From contig CAZWVF010000012.1 in NCBI GenBank assembly GCA_964637695.1, positions 1 to 55,614 on the forward strand: DNA of 55,614 nt, in the 5' to 3' direction. The notes beneath the pieces are model-generated. The model ran no database searches. It was not told where the DNA came from and saw only the letters and a program-made list of their open reading frames with translations. Below, in pieces: positions 7,321-16,019 of the stretch. Position numbers and translations under genes: made by a program. This DNA is from JAGLTZ01 sp964637695. GTDB lineage: Bacteria; Blakebacterota; Blakebacteria; Blakebacterales; Blakebacteraceae. Position 1 is the first letter of the stretch, and each line of letters opens with the position of its first letter.

Positions 7321-7674
7321 CTAACCGCCGGGAGGACGAGGCCTGGAGCGTGGAGCCCTGGTGCCCGAGGTCGTTCTCTGGACGCGGGCTTCCAGGGTAT
7401 CGACCACTGCACCAAAGAAAAGCATCCAGCCCTGCGGATTCTCCCGATAGGGACGGAGCGCTTCTTCGAACTCTTCGGGTGTAATACCGTGGCGTTCGAA
7501 TACGTCATTACGCTGGGTTTCAGATGGAGTTGCTCCTGTATCGCCCGCGATGAGAGCCAGGTCGCAGTAGAGCTGGATAATTGATGGATCGGGAGCAGGG
7601 GGAACGGCTGATCGCCCACAACCGGCAAGAAGGGTAAGAAGAGCAGGGACGATGATTCGCAGTTCAGTTGCCAT
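7321..7674 (-). CDS. Small lipoprotein, DUF4296-like
   Basis: The 117-residue product has a short signal peptide with lipobox LLAGC (Cys19). It then has an all-helical region: DPSIIQLYCDLALIAG, FERHGITPEEFEEAL and YRENPQGWMLFFGAVVDTL. This order resembles the DUF4296 lipoproteins of Bacteroidetes, which have no known biochemical role. The C-terminal tail is rich in Arg, Pro and Gly and probably disordered. The gene converges on the GH99-like gene, 22 bases apart. Its start lies close to that of the divergent peptidase gene, so the two share a very short promoter region. Confidence 0.6.
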   Translation of the reverse strand: MATELRIIVPALLTLLAGCGRSAVPPAPDPSIIQLYCDLALIAGDTGATPSETQRNDVFERHGITPEEFEEALRPYRENPQGWMLFFGAVVDTLEARVQRTTSGTRAPRSRPRPPGG

Positions 7675-7750
7675 ATTTATCCGATCGGGTGACCCGGGCC
7701 GGGGAGCATTGCAGGGATCTTTCCCGCTGCGGAATCTCAGCAGAGAGAGG

Positions 7751-10700
7751 GTGACTTGTCAACACCGGCCTTTCTGTGTATTTCTTTTTATCCTGACACT
7801 GATCTGCATATCCACAGTTCCGATCAGGGCACAGGAGGTCTATTTCGGTCAGAATAAGGTTCAGTACAAAGATTTCAAGTGGTCCGTTTTCAAGACCGAG
7901 CACTTCGAGTTCTACTATCACGAGGGTGGGGAGAAGATCGCAGATTTCGCAGCTGTCGAATCGGAACTGGCCTACGAAGAGCTGCGAAGGACTTTCCGGT
8001 TCGAGCTGACTCAACGGATTCCTGTCATCCTCTACAATTCGCACAACGATTTCCAGCAGACCAATGTAATACCGAACATCCTGACCGAAGGAGTCGGAGG
8101 GTTCACCGAATACTTCAAACAGAGAGTCGTGGTGCCGTTCCAGGGATCATACGAAGACTTCAGGCACGTTCTGCATCACGAGCTGGTGCACGCCGTGTCC
8201 ATGGCGATGATCCATGGGACGGGGATTGCAGGTATTCTGAGCCAGGCGCAGTCGGCACGATTGCCCCTCTGGTTTTCTGAAGGCCTGGCTGAGTACGAAT
8301 CGATGGGTTGGGATATGGATGCGGATGCATTCATACGTGACGCGGTGATCACCGGCTATATGCCGCAGCTCGACGATATCTATGGTGGATTCCTGGCCTA
8401 TAAGGGTGGGCAGGCGTTCTTCCATTATCTGACAGAGACATACGGATCGGGCCGTATCGCTGACCTGATGAGCAATTTGAGGATGCTGGGAAATGTTGAC
8501 AGGGCATTCATCGGCGCCGTCGGCAAGCCGGTCAAAGACCTGTCTGAGGACTGGCATCGGTATATGAAGCGAAAATACTGGCCTCAGATAGTAAACAGGG
8601 AGATGCCAGACGAGTTCGCCACACCTGTGACAGATCACCAGGAAGACGGTTCAACCTACAACGTTTTCCCGGCCTTCAGCCCGACCGGAGACAAGATAGC
8701 CTTAATCTCAAACCGACAGCACTTCATGGATCTCTACATAGTGTCCGCGCTGGATGGCAGTGTCATAAGCAGACTCGGCAAGGGTGAACAGGTCAGCATG
8801 TTCGAAGAGATGCATATCCTGAGGGGAGGGATCTCGTGGAGCCCCGATGGAGAGCAGGTGGCCGTCGCCGCAAAGGGAGGGCGGTTCGACCAGATCTATA
8901 TAGTTGAGGCCGCCAGCGGACGTGTGCTCAGGGAGATCATTCCGGAGCTGGACGGGGTCTTTGAGCCTGCCTGGAGCCCCGACGGACGCTCTCTGGCCTT
9001 TGTAGGAATTGAGGACGGTTATCCCGATCTCTACCTGTACGACCTGAACGAGGAGGTCTTCCTTCGTCTGACCGAATCTAAGGCGGCTGAAGGCAATCCT
9101 GCCTGGTCGAGCGATGGTACGAGGCTGGCATACTCTTCAGATGAGTTGCTGGACCGGAATGCAGCAGGAGCTTCAGAGCTGCCACTCAGATTTGGTCCTG
9201 AGAACATATGGATCATGGAGATGACATCGGGCAATTACCGGACCCGACCCGAAGTGACGGGATCGTTTGACGATACACACCCCACCTGGGGGCCTGAGGA
9301 CAGGACCCTGGCGTTCATATCGGTCCGCTCGGGGATCAGGAATCTTTACGTAACGGATCTGGGAAGCGGGGAAGTCAGGCCGATCACGAATATCCTGAGC
9401 GGTGTCGAGTCGGCACACTGGTCGACCTCTGCAAATGCGATCGCCTTCAGTGCGTTCAACCAGGCCGGATTCGATGTTTTTATCCTGAAGGATCCTGTCA
9501 ACAACCGTGTGCCCGAGGTGATTACGAGTACAGATATGGTCGAACAGATGGAGGAGGAGATGCTTTCGGCTGCAGCACGGCCTGCAGGATTCACCACAAT
9601 CGACTCTCTTGGAATCCCGGGTGATCTTTCCCGGTTGCGGTTCCGTCCGCTGCGACCCGGTTACGGCGGCTCGGAGAGTTCACTGACAGGTATCAGAGGA
9701 GATGAAGTTCCCTTGACCCGTGTCATAGGAGGAGGGATCTCGGCAAGCGAGAAGGAACCTTACCGTCTTAAGATGACGCCCGATCTCTTCCTGGCCAATG
9801 CGGGTTACAGCAGTTTCTGGGGTCTGGCGGGATCATCATACCTGGAGATGAGTGATATCCTCGGTAATCATCATTTCTCCATAATGACGAGTCTGTGGTC
9901 CACGCTGGACAATTCGAATTATCAGCTGACCTATACAACTCTTGGGCGCAGGTGGAACGTGGGGATGAGTGTTTTCTACTATAACTACTTCTACCTGCCT
10001 GAGAGGAACAGCAGGGCGCTCTATGCCGATCGGACGTGGGGCGGCCAGCTCATGTTCTCCTATCCATTCAGTCGGTTCCAGAGGGTCGATCTGGAAATAT
10101 CAACCATGGGGATTTTAAGGCGGATATACCTCACAGGTCCTGCAGAAAGATCATATCGCCAGGTATTCATGCCCAGGCTCAGCCTGACGGGCGACAACGC
10201 GCTGCCCGGGATCACAGGCTACATCAACGGGCATCGCTACAAGGTCAGCCTCTCACACAGCCCCCCCTGGCTGCAGGAGTCACTTTCCTTCACAAGTCTC
10301 ACGGCGGATTTCCGTTCCTACAGCAGGATCGGTCGCAGCAGAACACTGGTTCTGCGATTTACCGGAGGGGCCAGCACGGGGAGCGAACCTCAGAGGTTCT
10401 TCATCGGGGGCAACGGATTCTGGTGGGGACCCCGTTACGCATCGAGCGAACTGTTCGAGCTTGAGAATCTTTATTTCGCTTCTTTCCAGGCGCCTTTGAG
10501 GGGATATGATTTCTACGAGTTTTCGGGAACCCGCTACTTTCTGACAAATTTCGAATTCCGGTTTCCATTCATAAACGTTCTTTCGCTGGGCTGGCCGATA
10601 CCTGTTACTATTGGGAATATCCAGGGATCGATTTTCTGGGACAGCGGAATGGCCTGGGATGGATCCGATTTCGATCCCTTCTACATAAAGGGAGGATTTC

Positions 10701-10852
10701 CAGGATTCGAAGATCTGAAGAGCGGGATTGGATTCGGGGCCCGTATGAATCTTGGAATATTTATCATCAGGGTCGATGTTGCATGGCGGAATACCTTGAG
10801 ACGCATAACAGGTGCACCAAGGTGGCACATAGCTCTCGGTCCCGAGTTCTGA
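7751..10852 (+). CDS. Peptidase MA-like / TolB-propeller / beta-barrel outer-membrane protein
   Basis: With a GTG start at 7751 the product is 1033 residues with a clean signal peptide ending VPIRAQ. An ATG at 7652 is also open but adds 33 odd residues and overlaps the divergent lipoprotein start. Order of parts: a Peptidase MA-like domain with zinc motif HHELVHAV (HELVH at 143-147) and a following GLAEYESMGW; PD40/TolB-like beta-propeller repeats (FSPTGDKIALIS, WSPDGEQVAVAA, WSPDGRSLAFVG, WSSDGTRLAYSS) over roughly residues 300-600; and a C-terminal D15/Omp85-like beta-barrel with many aromatic strands ending in a terminal Phe. It likely sits in the outer membrane with the protease and propeller in the periplasm. 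Its stop overlaps the start of the next protease gene. Confidence 0.78.
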   Translation: MTCQHRPFCVFLFILTLICISTVPIRAQEVYFGQNKVQYKDFKWSVFKTEHFEFYYHEGGEKIADFAAVESELAYEELRRTFRFELTQRIPVILYNSHNDFQQTNVIPNILTEGVGGFTEYFKQRVVVPFQGSYEDFRHVLHHELVHAVSMAMIHGTGIAGILSQAQSARLPLWFSEGLAEYESMGWDMDADAFIRDAVITGYMPQLDDIYGGFLAYKGGQAFFHYLTETYGSGRIADLMSNLRMLGNVDRAFIGAVGKPVKDLSEDWHRYMKRKYWPQIVNREMPDEFATPVTDHQEDGSTYNVFPAFSPTGDKIALISNRQHFMDLYIVSALDGSVISRLGKGEQVSMFEEMHILRGGISWSPDGEQVAVAAKGGRFDQIYIVEAASGRVLREIIPELDGVFEPAWSPDGRSLAFVGIEDGYPDLYLYDLNEEVFLRLTESKAAEGNPAWSSDGTRLAYSSDELLDRNAAGASELPLRFGPENIWIMEMTSGNYRTRPEVTGSFDDTHPTWGPEDRTLAFISVRSGIRNLYVTDLGSGEVRPITNILSGVESAHWSTSANAIAFSAFNQAGFDVFILKDPVNNRVPEVITSTDMVEQMEEEMLSAAARPAGFTTIDSLGIPGDLSRLRFRPLRPGYGGSESSLTGIRGDEVPLTRVIGGGISASEKEPYRLKMTPDLFLANAGYSSFWGLAGSSYLEMSDILGNHHFSIMTSLWSTLDNSNYQLTYTTLGRRWNVGMSVFYYNYFYLPERNSRALYADRTWGGQLMFSYPFSRFQRVDLEISTMGILRRIYLTGPAERSYRQVFMPRLSLTGDNALPGITGYINGHRYKVSLSHSPPWLQESLSFTSLTADFRSYSRIGRSRTLVLRFTGGASTGSEPQRFFIGGNGFWWGPRYASSELFELENLYFASFQAPLRGYDFYEFSGTRYFLTNFEFRFPFINVLSLGWPIPVTIGNIQGSIFWDSGMAWDGSDFDPFYIKGGFPGFEDLKSGIGFGARMNLGIFIIRVDVAWRNTLRRITGAPRWHIALGPEF

Positions 10853-13683
10853 TGAGGAACAGATCATTGATGAGAAACACCTTCAAGCAGAGCGGAATCG
10901 CGATATCGGTTCTATCGGTGATAATCGCGGGATCCGCATGCAGGGTTGAAGCGCAGAGTCAGGTCGAGCTGATTCCCGGCGGGACAGCCCGGCTCGGCAG
11001 GCAGACCGGCCGGCCGCCGGTTGTGCCTCCACTTGTAGATGCCACGCCTCTCTTTGANNNNNNNNNNNNNNNNNNNNNNNNNNNNNNNNNNNNNNNNNNN
11101 NNNNNNNNNNNNNNNNNNNNNNNNNNNNNNNNNNNNNNNNNNNNNNNNNNNNNNNNNTTCGAGCATGTTACCGAAGTCTTCGGCGAAATCCCTGATGTGG
11201 ATGGAGACCAGAAAGTGGTGGTTCTGCTGACAGACATCCCACAGGCTGCAGCGGGTGCATCGGGAACCTCCTTCTTCGCGGGTTATTTCTACGGTGTCAA
11301 TCAGTCTCTGGAGGATCCCGTTGATTTCGGTGGCGGCGTTAAGCAGCGTTCCAACAAGACCGAAATGCTCTATGTGAGCTCCAGATATGTATCTTACACC
11401 GATCCCGATCCGGACATACAGGCGGAGTTCCGCGACTTTGTCAAGAGCACGACAGCCCATGAATTCCAGCATCTCATCCAGTACAGCAATGATGAGCTGG
11501 AGAACACGGCCGTTAACGAGGGACTATCCGAATACGCGTCATTCATCTGCGGCTACGGCCTCAGGCCGATAGCCAATTATGTCAGCAGAACAAATGTTGA
11601 TATGTTCAGCTGGCGCAGATACGGGAATTCACTGGACGACTACGCCCGGGTAGCTCTGTGGACCTACTACCTGGGATACCGGCTGGGAGATGTTTTCATT
11701 AAAGCGTACGCCGTCGATCCTCTGCACGGGCTTGCCGGTTTGAATTCGGCCCTGGCCGGTACATCCTCTCCATCATTCGATGAAATATTCAACGATTTTA
11801 TGACCACACTCTATCTGCAGGGCGATCAGGGTGGAGATGTCCGCTTCGATACCGGTTCCTTCGTTCCCTGGGTCGAGCCGCAGGTTCATGAGAACCTGCA
11901 TCCATCTGCCCAGAGAGTGACACTCGAACCGTATGGTGCGGTTGTTCTCCGTTACTGGAATGCATCCGATATGACTGTAAATCTGCCTGATGGATTGCCC
12001 TCTGGAATTACCGCTCAGATAGCTCTCAAGAGTGATGCCGCCTATCTGGTAACAGACCTGACATCTTCGGGAACCACACTTTCCGGCCTCGGGACAACAT
12101 ATGAGGAAGCCGGGATAATCCTTACCAACGGCAGTGATACCAGATCGCTGACATTCAAGGTCACCGCCACGGCGACTCAGGGTGACGAAGGCATGGTCAA
12201 ATATGAAAACGGCCGCCCCTTCATTAGATACCTTCTGAGTGAAAACTGGTATCCGGCCCTGAGAATCACTCCTGAAATTGCTCCGGCCAGACTTACCGGC
12301 ATATGGCTGTTCTTCCTCGGTGACGCGGCCGCATCTGTTGCGGTACGCACAATGGTAGAGAATACCAGTCTTCCCGGAACGTATATCGTAAACGAGAGTC
12401 CAATATTCAGCGCCATCGTTGAACCATCCTTCGTTCCTGAGGGGTGGCTCCATATCCCTGTCACCACTGTCACCACATACACACAGCCCGGTGTGGACTA
12501 TCTGGTTTCGATGAGGGCAGGTACCAACGCTACCGGGTATGCCGACCTGACCCGGGGTGCCGTCAGGTCATTCATCAACCGGTCAGAGGGATTGGGGTGG
12601 GAGCCTCTATCCAATTTCGGAACAGGCGAACCTGCCGTCCCGCTCCATGGAGACTGGATGTTCCGGGCCGAGTTCGCATATAAGGACACCACACCTCCCC
12701 AGGTTTCGCTGGGCCTGCTGCAGCATCCGCTCTTCCCGACACAGGCGGATGTGTATGTGATGGGGAATGAACCTCTGCACCCCGGAACGAGCAGCGGCAC
12801 CATAGTGTCGACCGGCGGCAGTCCTGTTGATCTGTTGTTTGAGCGCACTCTCGGCAGTTACAGCATCGTGGATCCAACACCGGTCATACTGGATGCGGGA
12901 CAGATATCGCTGAGTGTGGAAGCCTTCGATCGTTACGGGGGTTTGAGTGATACGGCCACTCTGCCTGTTTCGGTGTCCAGAATAGGAGCAGGTGATCCGG
13001 CATCGCTTTCCGTTGCCGGCAGAAGGGGTGCTGTCTCGATAGATATACCGGCGGGTGAACACAGCGGAGCCGTGCTCACGTTGATTCCCTATTACAACGC
13101 TCCTGCAGGACTTCCCGGTGCTCCAGGCAGCGGAAATTCCGTGCTCGAAGCACCGGTTGTATCTCTGGCGCCTTCCGGCTGGATGGGGCCTGCCGGCGGA
13201 TCGAAGCTGCGGGTTCCTGTGCGGGGTACAGCCGGCAGTGATGAAGAGTTCAGGTTCGAACGGTGGGAGGAAGGTGACTGGATTCCTGTCCCCGGTGGGG
13301 TGTCCATCAGCAGAGGGGAAGCATCGGGACCGGTTCCGGGAGGTGGATGGTACAGGCTGGCGAGGGGCGCGGCCCCGGCACTGCTGAATGGCAATAGAGG
13401 AATCGAGTTGCTGGGCAATGCACCGAACCCGTTCAATCCTCAAACCACGATTCGATTCCGTATCCCGTCAGAGGCTTCAGGCCGGCATGTGAAGTTGAGC
13501 GTGCTGAATGTTCGGGGGCAGCAGGTGAAGATGCTGATCGACAGAACGATGGGAGCAGGGGAACACATCGTGACATGGTTCGGTGACAACGATGCCGGGC
13601 ATTCCGTTTCCTCCGGTATCTATCTCTACCGTCTTGAGACAGGCAGTACGATTCTCACCCGCAAAATGCTTCTGCTGCGATGA
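10852..13683 (+). CDS. Secreted M30-like metalloprotease with FlgD-type sorting domain
   Basis: The start ATG overlaps the previous stop (TGATG). A signal peptide ends near VEAQS. After the sequence gap come a DVDGDQKVVVLLTDI strand, an EMLYVSS strand, and AHEFQHLIQ (zinc HEFQH, about 11460-11474) with NEGLSEYASF, matching hyicolysin-like (M30) zinc peptidases. The C-terminal 85 residues are an NAPNPFNPQTTIRF-type FlgD-like Ig domain ending in LTRKMLLLR, the sorting signal class used for secretion to the cell surface in FCB-like bacteria. The 100-N gap removes part of the N-terminal domain, so the reading frame across it is assumed. It is the middle gene of a coupled operon. Confidence 0.75.
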   Translation: MRNRSLMRNTFKQSGIAISVLSVIIAGSACRVEAQSQVELIPGGTARLGRQTGRPPVVPPLVDATPLFXXXXXXXXXXXXXXXXXXXXXXXXXXXXXXXXXXFEHVTEVFGEIPDVDGDQKVVVLLTDIPQAAAGASGTSFFAGYFYGVNQSLEDPVDFGGGVKQRSNKTEMLYVSSRYVSYTDPDPDIQAEFRDFVKSTTAHEFQHLIQYSNDELENTAVNEGLSEYASFICGYGLRPIANYVSRTNVDMFSWRRYGNSLDDYARVALWTYYLGYRLGDVFIKAYAVDPLHGLAGLNSALAGTSSPSFDEIFNDFMTTLYLQGDQGGDVRFDTGSFVPWVEPQVHENLHPSAQRVTLEPYGAVVLRYWNASDMTVNLPDGLPSGITAQIALKSDAAYLVTDLTSSGTTLSGLGTTYEEAGIILTNGSDTRSLTFKVTATATQGDEGMVKYENGRPFIRYLLSENWYPALRITPEIAPARLTGIWLFFLGDAAASVAVRTMVENTSLPGTYIVNESPIFSAIVEPSFVPEGWLHIPVTTVTTYTQPGVDYLVSMRAGTNATGYADLTRGAVRSFINRSEGLGWEPLSNFGTGEPAVPLHGDWMFRAEFAYKDTTPPQVSLGLLQHPLFPTQADVYVMGNEPLHPGTSSGTIVSTGGSPVDLLFERTLGSYSIVDPTPVILDAGQISLSVEAFDRYGGLSDTATLPVSVSRIGAGDPASLSVAGRRGAVSIDIPAGEHSGAVLTLIPYYNAPAGLPGAPGSGNSVLEAPVVSLAPSGWMGPAGGSKLRVPVRGTAGSDEEFRFERWEEGDWIPVPGGVSISRGEASGPVPGGGWYRLARGAAPALLNGNRGIELLGNAPNPFNPQTTIRFRIPSEASGRHVKLSVLNVRGQQVKMLIDRTMGAGEHIVTWFGDNDAGHSVSSGIYLYRLETGSTILTRKMLLLR
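11058..11157. other. Assembly gap of 100 N
   Basis: Exactly 100 N, a conventional placeholder length, so the true size of the gap and the reading frame across it are unknown. It interrupts the M30-like protease gene between its signal peptide and catalytic domain. Confidence 0.99.
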
Positions 13684-14315
13684 GGGCTATTCAAATGAAT
13701 CTGAACAGGGTCATTGTTGCCGTGGCGGTCGCATCGGTCCTGGTTCTGACCGGATGCAGCAAGAAGCAGAATCCGACCAGACCGAGCGAAGCTGCCAGTC
13801 TCTCTCAGCAGGGATGGGAGCTGTTTGCACAGGAGGATTATTACGGTGCTCTGGCAAAATTCGATAAGGCTCTCGATCTGATTTCCGAACACCCAGATGC
13901 CAACCATGGCCGTGCCTGGACCCTCGCCTTTCTGGGCCGGTTTAACGAGGCCCGGTATACAATTGTTCTGGCCAGAGATCTCGATCGGGGCAATCCGGAT
14001 GTCTGGGCAGGTGGCGCCTTCATATACAGTGTTCTGAATAACCGGGACGAAGTCGTCTCCTGGGCCGAAACTGCTCTGACGCTGAATAAGAAGATTTCGG
14101 GCGAAGGGTCGTCGTGGTCCTTCAGCAAACGTTCCACTATCACCCACCTGCATCTGCGCTGGGTGCTTGCAGAGGCTTACCTGAACAGGGGCAGTTATTC
14201 CCAATGTGCGGTACAGCTGGATATTATCGAAAGCGGTGTTGAACACAGCGTCGATCCCCAGAGCCTGCTGGCCGATCTGCAGAGACTTTATTCTTCGCTC
14301 TCTCCACCATTCTGA
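13680..14315 (+). CDS. TPR-containing lipoprotein
   Basis: The 211-residue protein has a signal peptide ending in LTGC. It is then helical with tetratricopeptide-like repeats: LSQQGWELFAQEDYYGALAKFDKALDL, DANHGRAWTLAFLGRFNEAR, and a repeat near residue 170 (LRWVLAEAYLNRGSYSQCAVQLDII). TPR lipoproteins act as periplasmic protein-interaction scaffolds. The ATG overlaps the preceding TGA (ATGA); a second ATG at 13695 would give a more typical signal peptide. Coupling to the two upstream surface-protease genes suggests a role in their assembly or export. Confidence 0.72.
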   Translation: MRAIQMNLNRVIVAVAVASVLVLTGCSKKQNPTRPSEAASLSQQGWELFAQEDYYGALAKFDKALDLISEHPDANHGRAWTLAFLGRFNEARYTIVLARDLDRGNPDVWAGGAFIYSVLNNRDEVVSWAETALTLNKKISGEGSSWSFSKRSTITHLHLRWVLAEAYLNRGSYSQCAVQLDIIESGVEHSVDPQSLLADLQRLYSSLSPPF

Positions 14316-14329
14316 AAGCGAGCTCACAC

Positions 14330-15976
14330 ATGTCCGGCTATACACCTGTAAGGGCACCACGGGGCAACCAGCTCAGCTGCAAGACCTGGGGCGCTGAAGC
14401 TGCGATGAGAATGCTGATGAACAACCTCGATCCCGAGGTGGCTGAAAAACCGGAAGAGCTGATCATCTACGGCGGATCGGGCAAAGCTGCGCGGTCGTGG
14501 GACGACTATCACAAAATAGTTTGTGCACTGAAGGGTCTGGAACCCGATGAGACCCTGCTCGTTCAGTCGGGCCGGGCGGTAGGGATCTTTAAAACTCACG
14601 AAGATGCACCGAGGGTTCTAATTGCCAACGCCAACGTGGTTCCTCACTGGTCCGACTGGGGGCATTTCCGCCAGTTCGAACGGATGGGTCTGACCATGTA
14701 CGGCCAGATGACTGCAGGCTCATGGATCTATATCGGTACTCAGGGCATCATCCAGGGCACCTACGAGACCTTCTCGGCTGCAGCGGGCAGGCATTACGGA
14801 GGCAATCTGGAAGGTCGTCTCCTGGTTTCAGCCGGTCTGGGAGGGATGGGGGGAGCTCAGCCTCTGGCAGCTGTATTCTGCGGTGCGGCATCGCTTTTTG
14901 CAGAGGTCGATCCGGGTCGCATCGAAAGAAGGCTGGAGCACGGCTACCTGGATGAAATGAAGGAAGATATCGACGAGGCGATAGACAGGGCGACAGGTGC
15001 GAAAGAGAATGGCGAGGCCGTCAGTATCGGATGGCATGGAAATGCCGTCGAAATGCTCGAGCGACTGATCGAGCGGGATATCACCCCTGATCTGCTGACC
15101 GATCAGACCTCCGCTCATGACGAATTGAACGGATATGTACCTCCCGGCATGGACTTCGAGGAAGCTGTCCGCCTGAGGAGTGATGATCCTGAGAAGTATA
15201 TAAGAGAGTCGATGGCAGGGATGGCCCGGCACGTCGAGGCGATGCTGGATCTGCAGGAGAGGGGTGCCGTCACCTTCGATTACGGCAACAACCTGCGCGG
15301 GCAGGCCCTGAACGCCGGCGTTGAGAATGCCTTCGACTACCCCGGATTCGTAGCGGCATACATACGTCCCATGTTCTGTGAGGGGAGGGGACCATTCCGC
15401 TGGGCGGCACTTTCGGGTGAGCGTTCCGATATTCTCCGAACCGATGATCTGGTGCTCGAACTCTTTCCAGAGGATCAGGTACTGAGACGCTGGATCGGAC
15501 TGGCTCGTGACAGGGTTCCACAGCAGGGCCTGCCGGCCCGCATATGCTGGCTCGGTCTGGGTGAGAGGGCCACCTTCGGACTGGCCATGAACGATCTGGT
15601 GGCCAGAGGGGAGTTGAAGGCTCCTGTCGTCATAGGACGAGACCATCTGGACACAGGATCGGTGGCAAGTCCCTATCGTGAGACGGAGAACATGATGGAC
15701 GGCTCAGATGCCATAGCCGACTGGCCCCTGCTGAATGCCATGCTCAATGTGAGTTCGGGAGCCACATGGGTCAGCATCCATAACGGGGGGGGAGTGGGAA
15801 TAGGTCTGGCGACCCATGCAGGCCAGGTCACCGTGGCAGACGGCACACCTGAAGCGGCTGTCAGACTGGAGCGTGTCCTTACCAACGATCCGGCCATAGG
15901 AGTAGTGCGGCATGCTCATGCAGGGTATAAAGAAGCGCTCAAGGTTGTGAATGAGAAGGGTGTGAAAATACTGTAA
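14330..15976 (+). CDS. hutU: Urocanate hydratase
   Basis: Urocanate hydratase converts urocanate to 4-imidazolone-5-propionate with tightly bound NAD (EC 4.2.1.49), the second step of histidine breakdown. The 548 residues match the family's usual length of about 550. Visible landmarks: YGGSGKAARSWDD near residue 47, the glycine-rich GLGGMGGAQ nucleotide-binding loop at 169-177, DQTSAHDELNGYVP at 258-271, and CEGRGPFRWAALSG from 350. It lies 44 bases before hutI, the next enzyme in the pathway. No hutH or hutF is in the window, so the rest of the pathway must be elsewhere. Confidence 0.95.
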   Translation: MSGYTPVRAPRGNQLSCKTWGAEAAMRMLMNNLDPEVAEKPEELIIYGGSGKAARSWDDYHKIVCALKGLEPDETLLVQSGRAVGIFKTHEDAPRVLIANANVVPHWSDWGHFRQFERMGLTMYGQMTAGSWIYIGTQGIIQGTYETFSAAAGRHYGGNLEGRLLVSAGLGGMGGAQPLAAVFCGAASLFAEVDPGRIERRLEHGYLDEMKEDIDEAIDRATGAKENGEAVSIGWHGNAVEMLERLIERDITPDLLTDQTSAHDELNGYVPPGMDFEEAVRLRSDDPEKYIRESMAGMARHVEAMLDLQERGAVTFDYGNNLRGQALNAGVENAFDYPGFVAAYIRPMFCEGRGPFRWAALSGERSDILRTDDLVLELFPEDQVLRRWIGLARDRVPQQGLPARICWLGLGERATFGLAMNDLVARGELKAPVVIGRDHLDTGSVASPYRETENMMDGSDAIADWPLLNAMLNVSSGATWVSIHNGGGVGIGLATHAGQVTVADGTPEAAVRLERVLTNDPAIGVVRHAHAGYKEALKVVNEKGVKIL

Positions 15977-16019
15977 CAGAATCACACTTGTGACGCTTCT
16001 GAACCGGGGAGAAACACCG

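Noticed and set aside
7652..7750. ATG at 7652 as start of the outer-membrane peptidase gene
   Set aside because: It overlaps the start of the divergent lipoprotein gene and lengthens the signal peptide unreasonably; GTG at 7751 gives a normal one. Not excluded.
12607..13443. Long minus-strand frame opposite the M30-like protease; similar long antisense frames opposite hutU, the esterase and the transketolase-like gene
   Set aside because: Low-complexity, no family similarity, and complementary to strong genes; these are side effects of GC-rich coding sequence.
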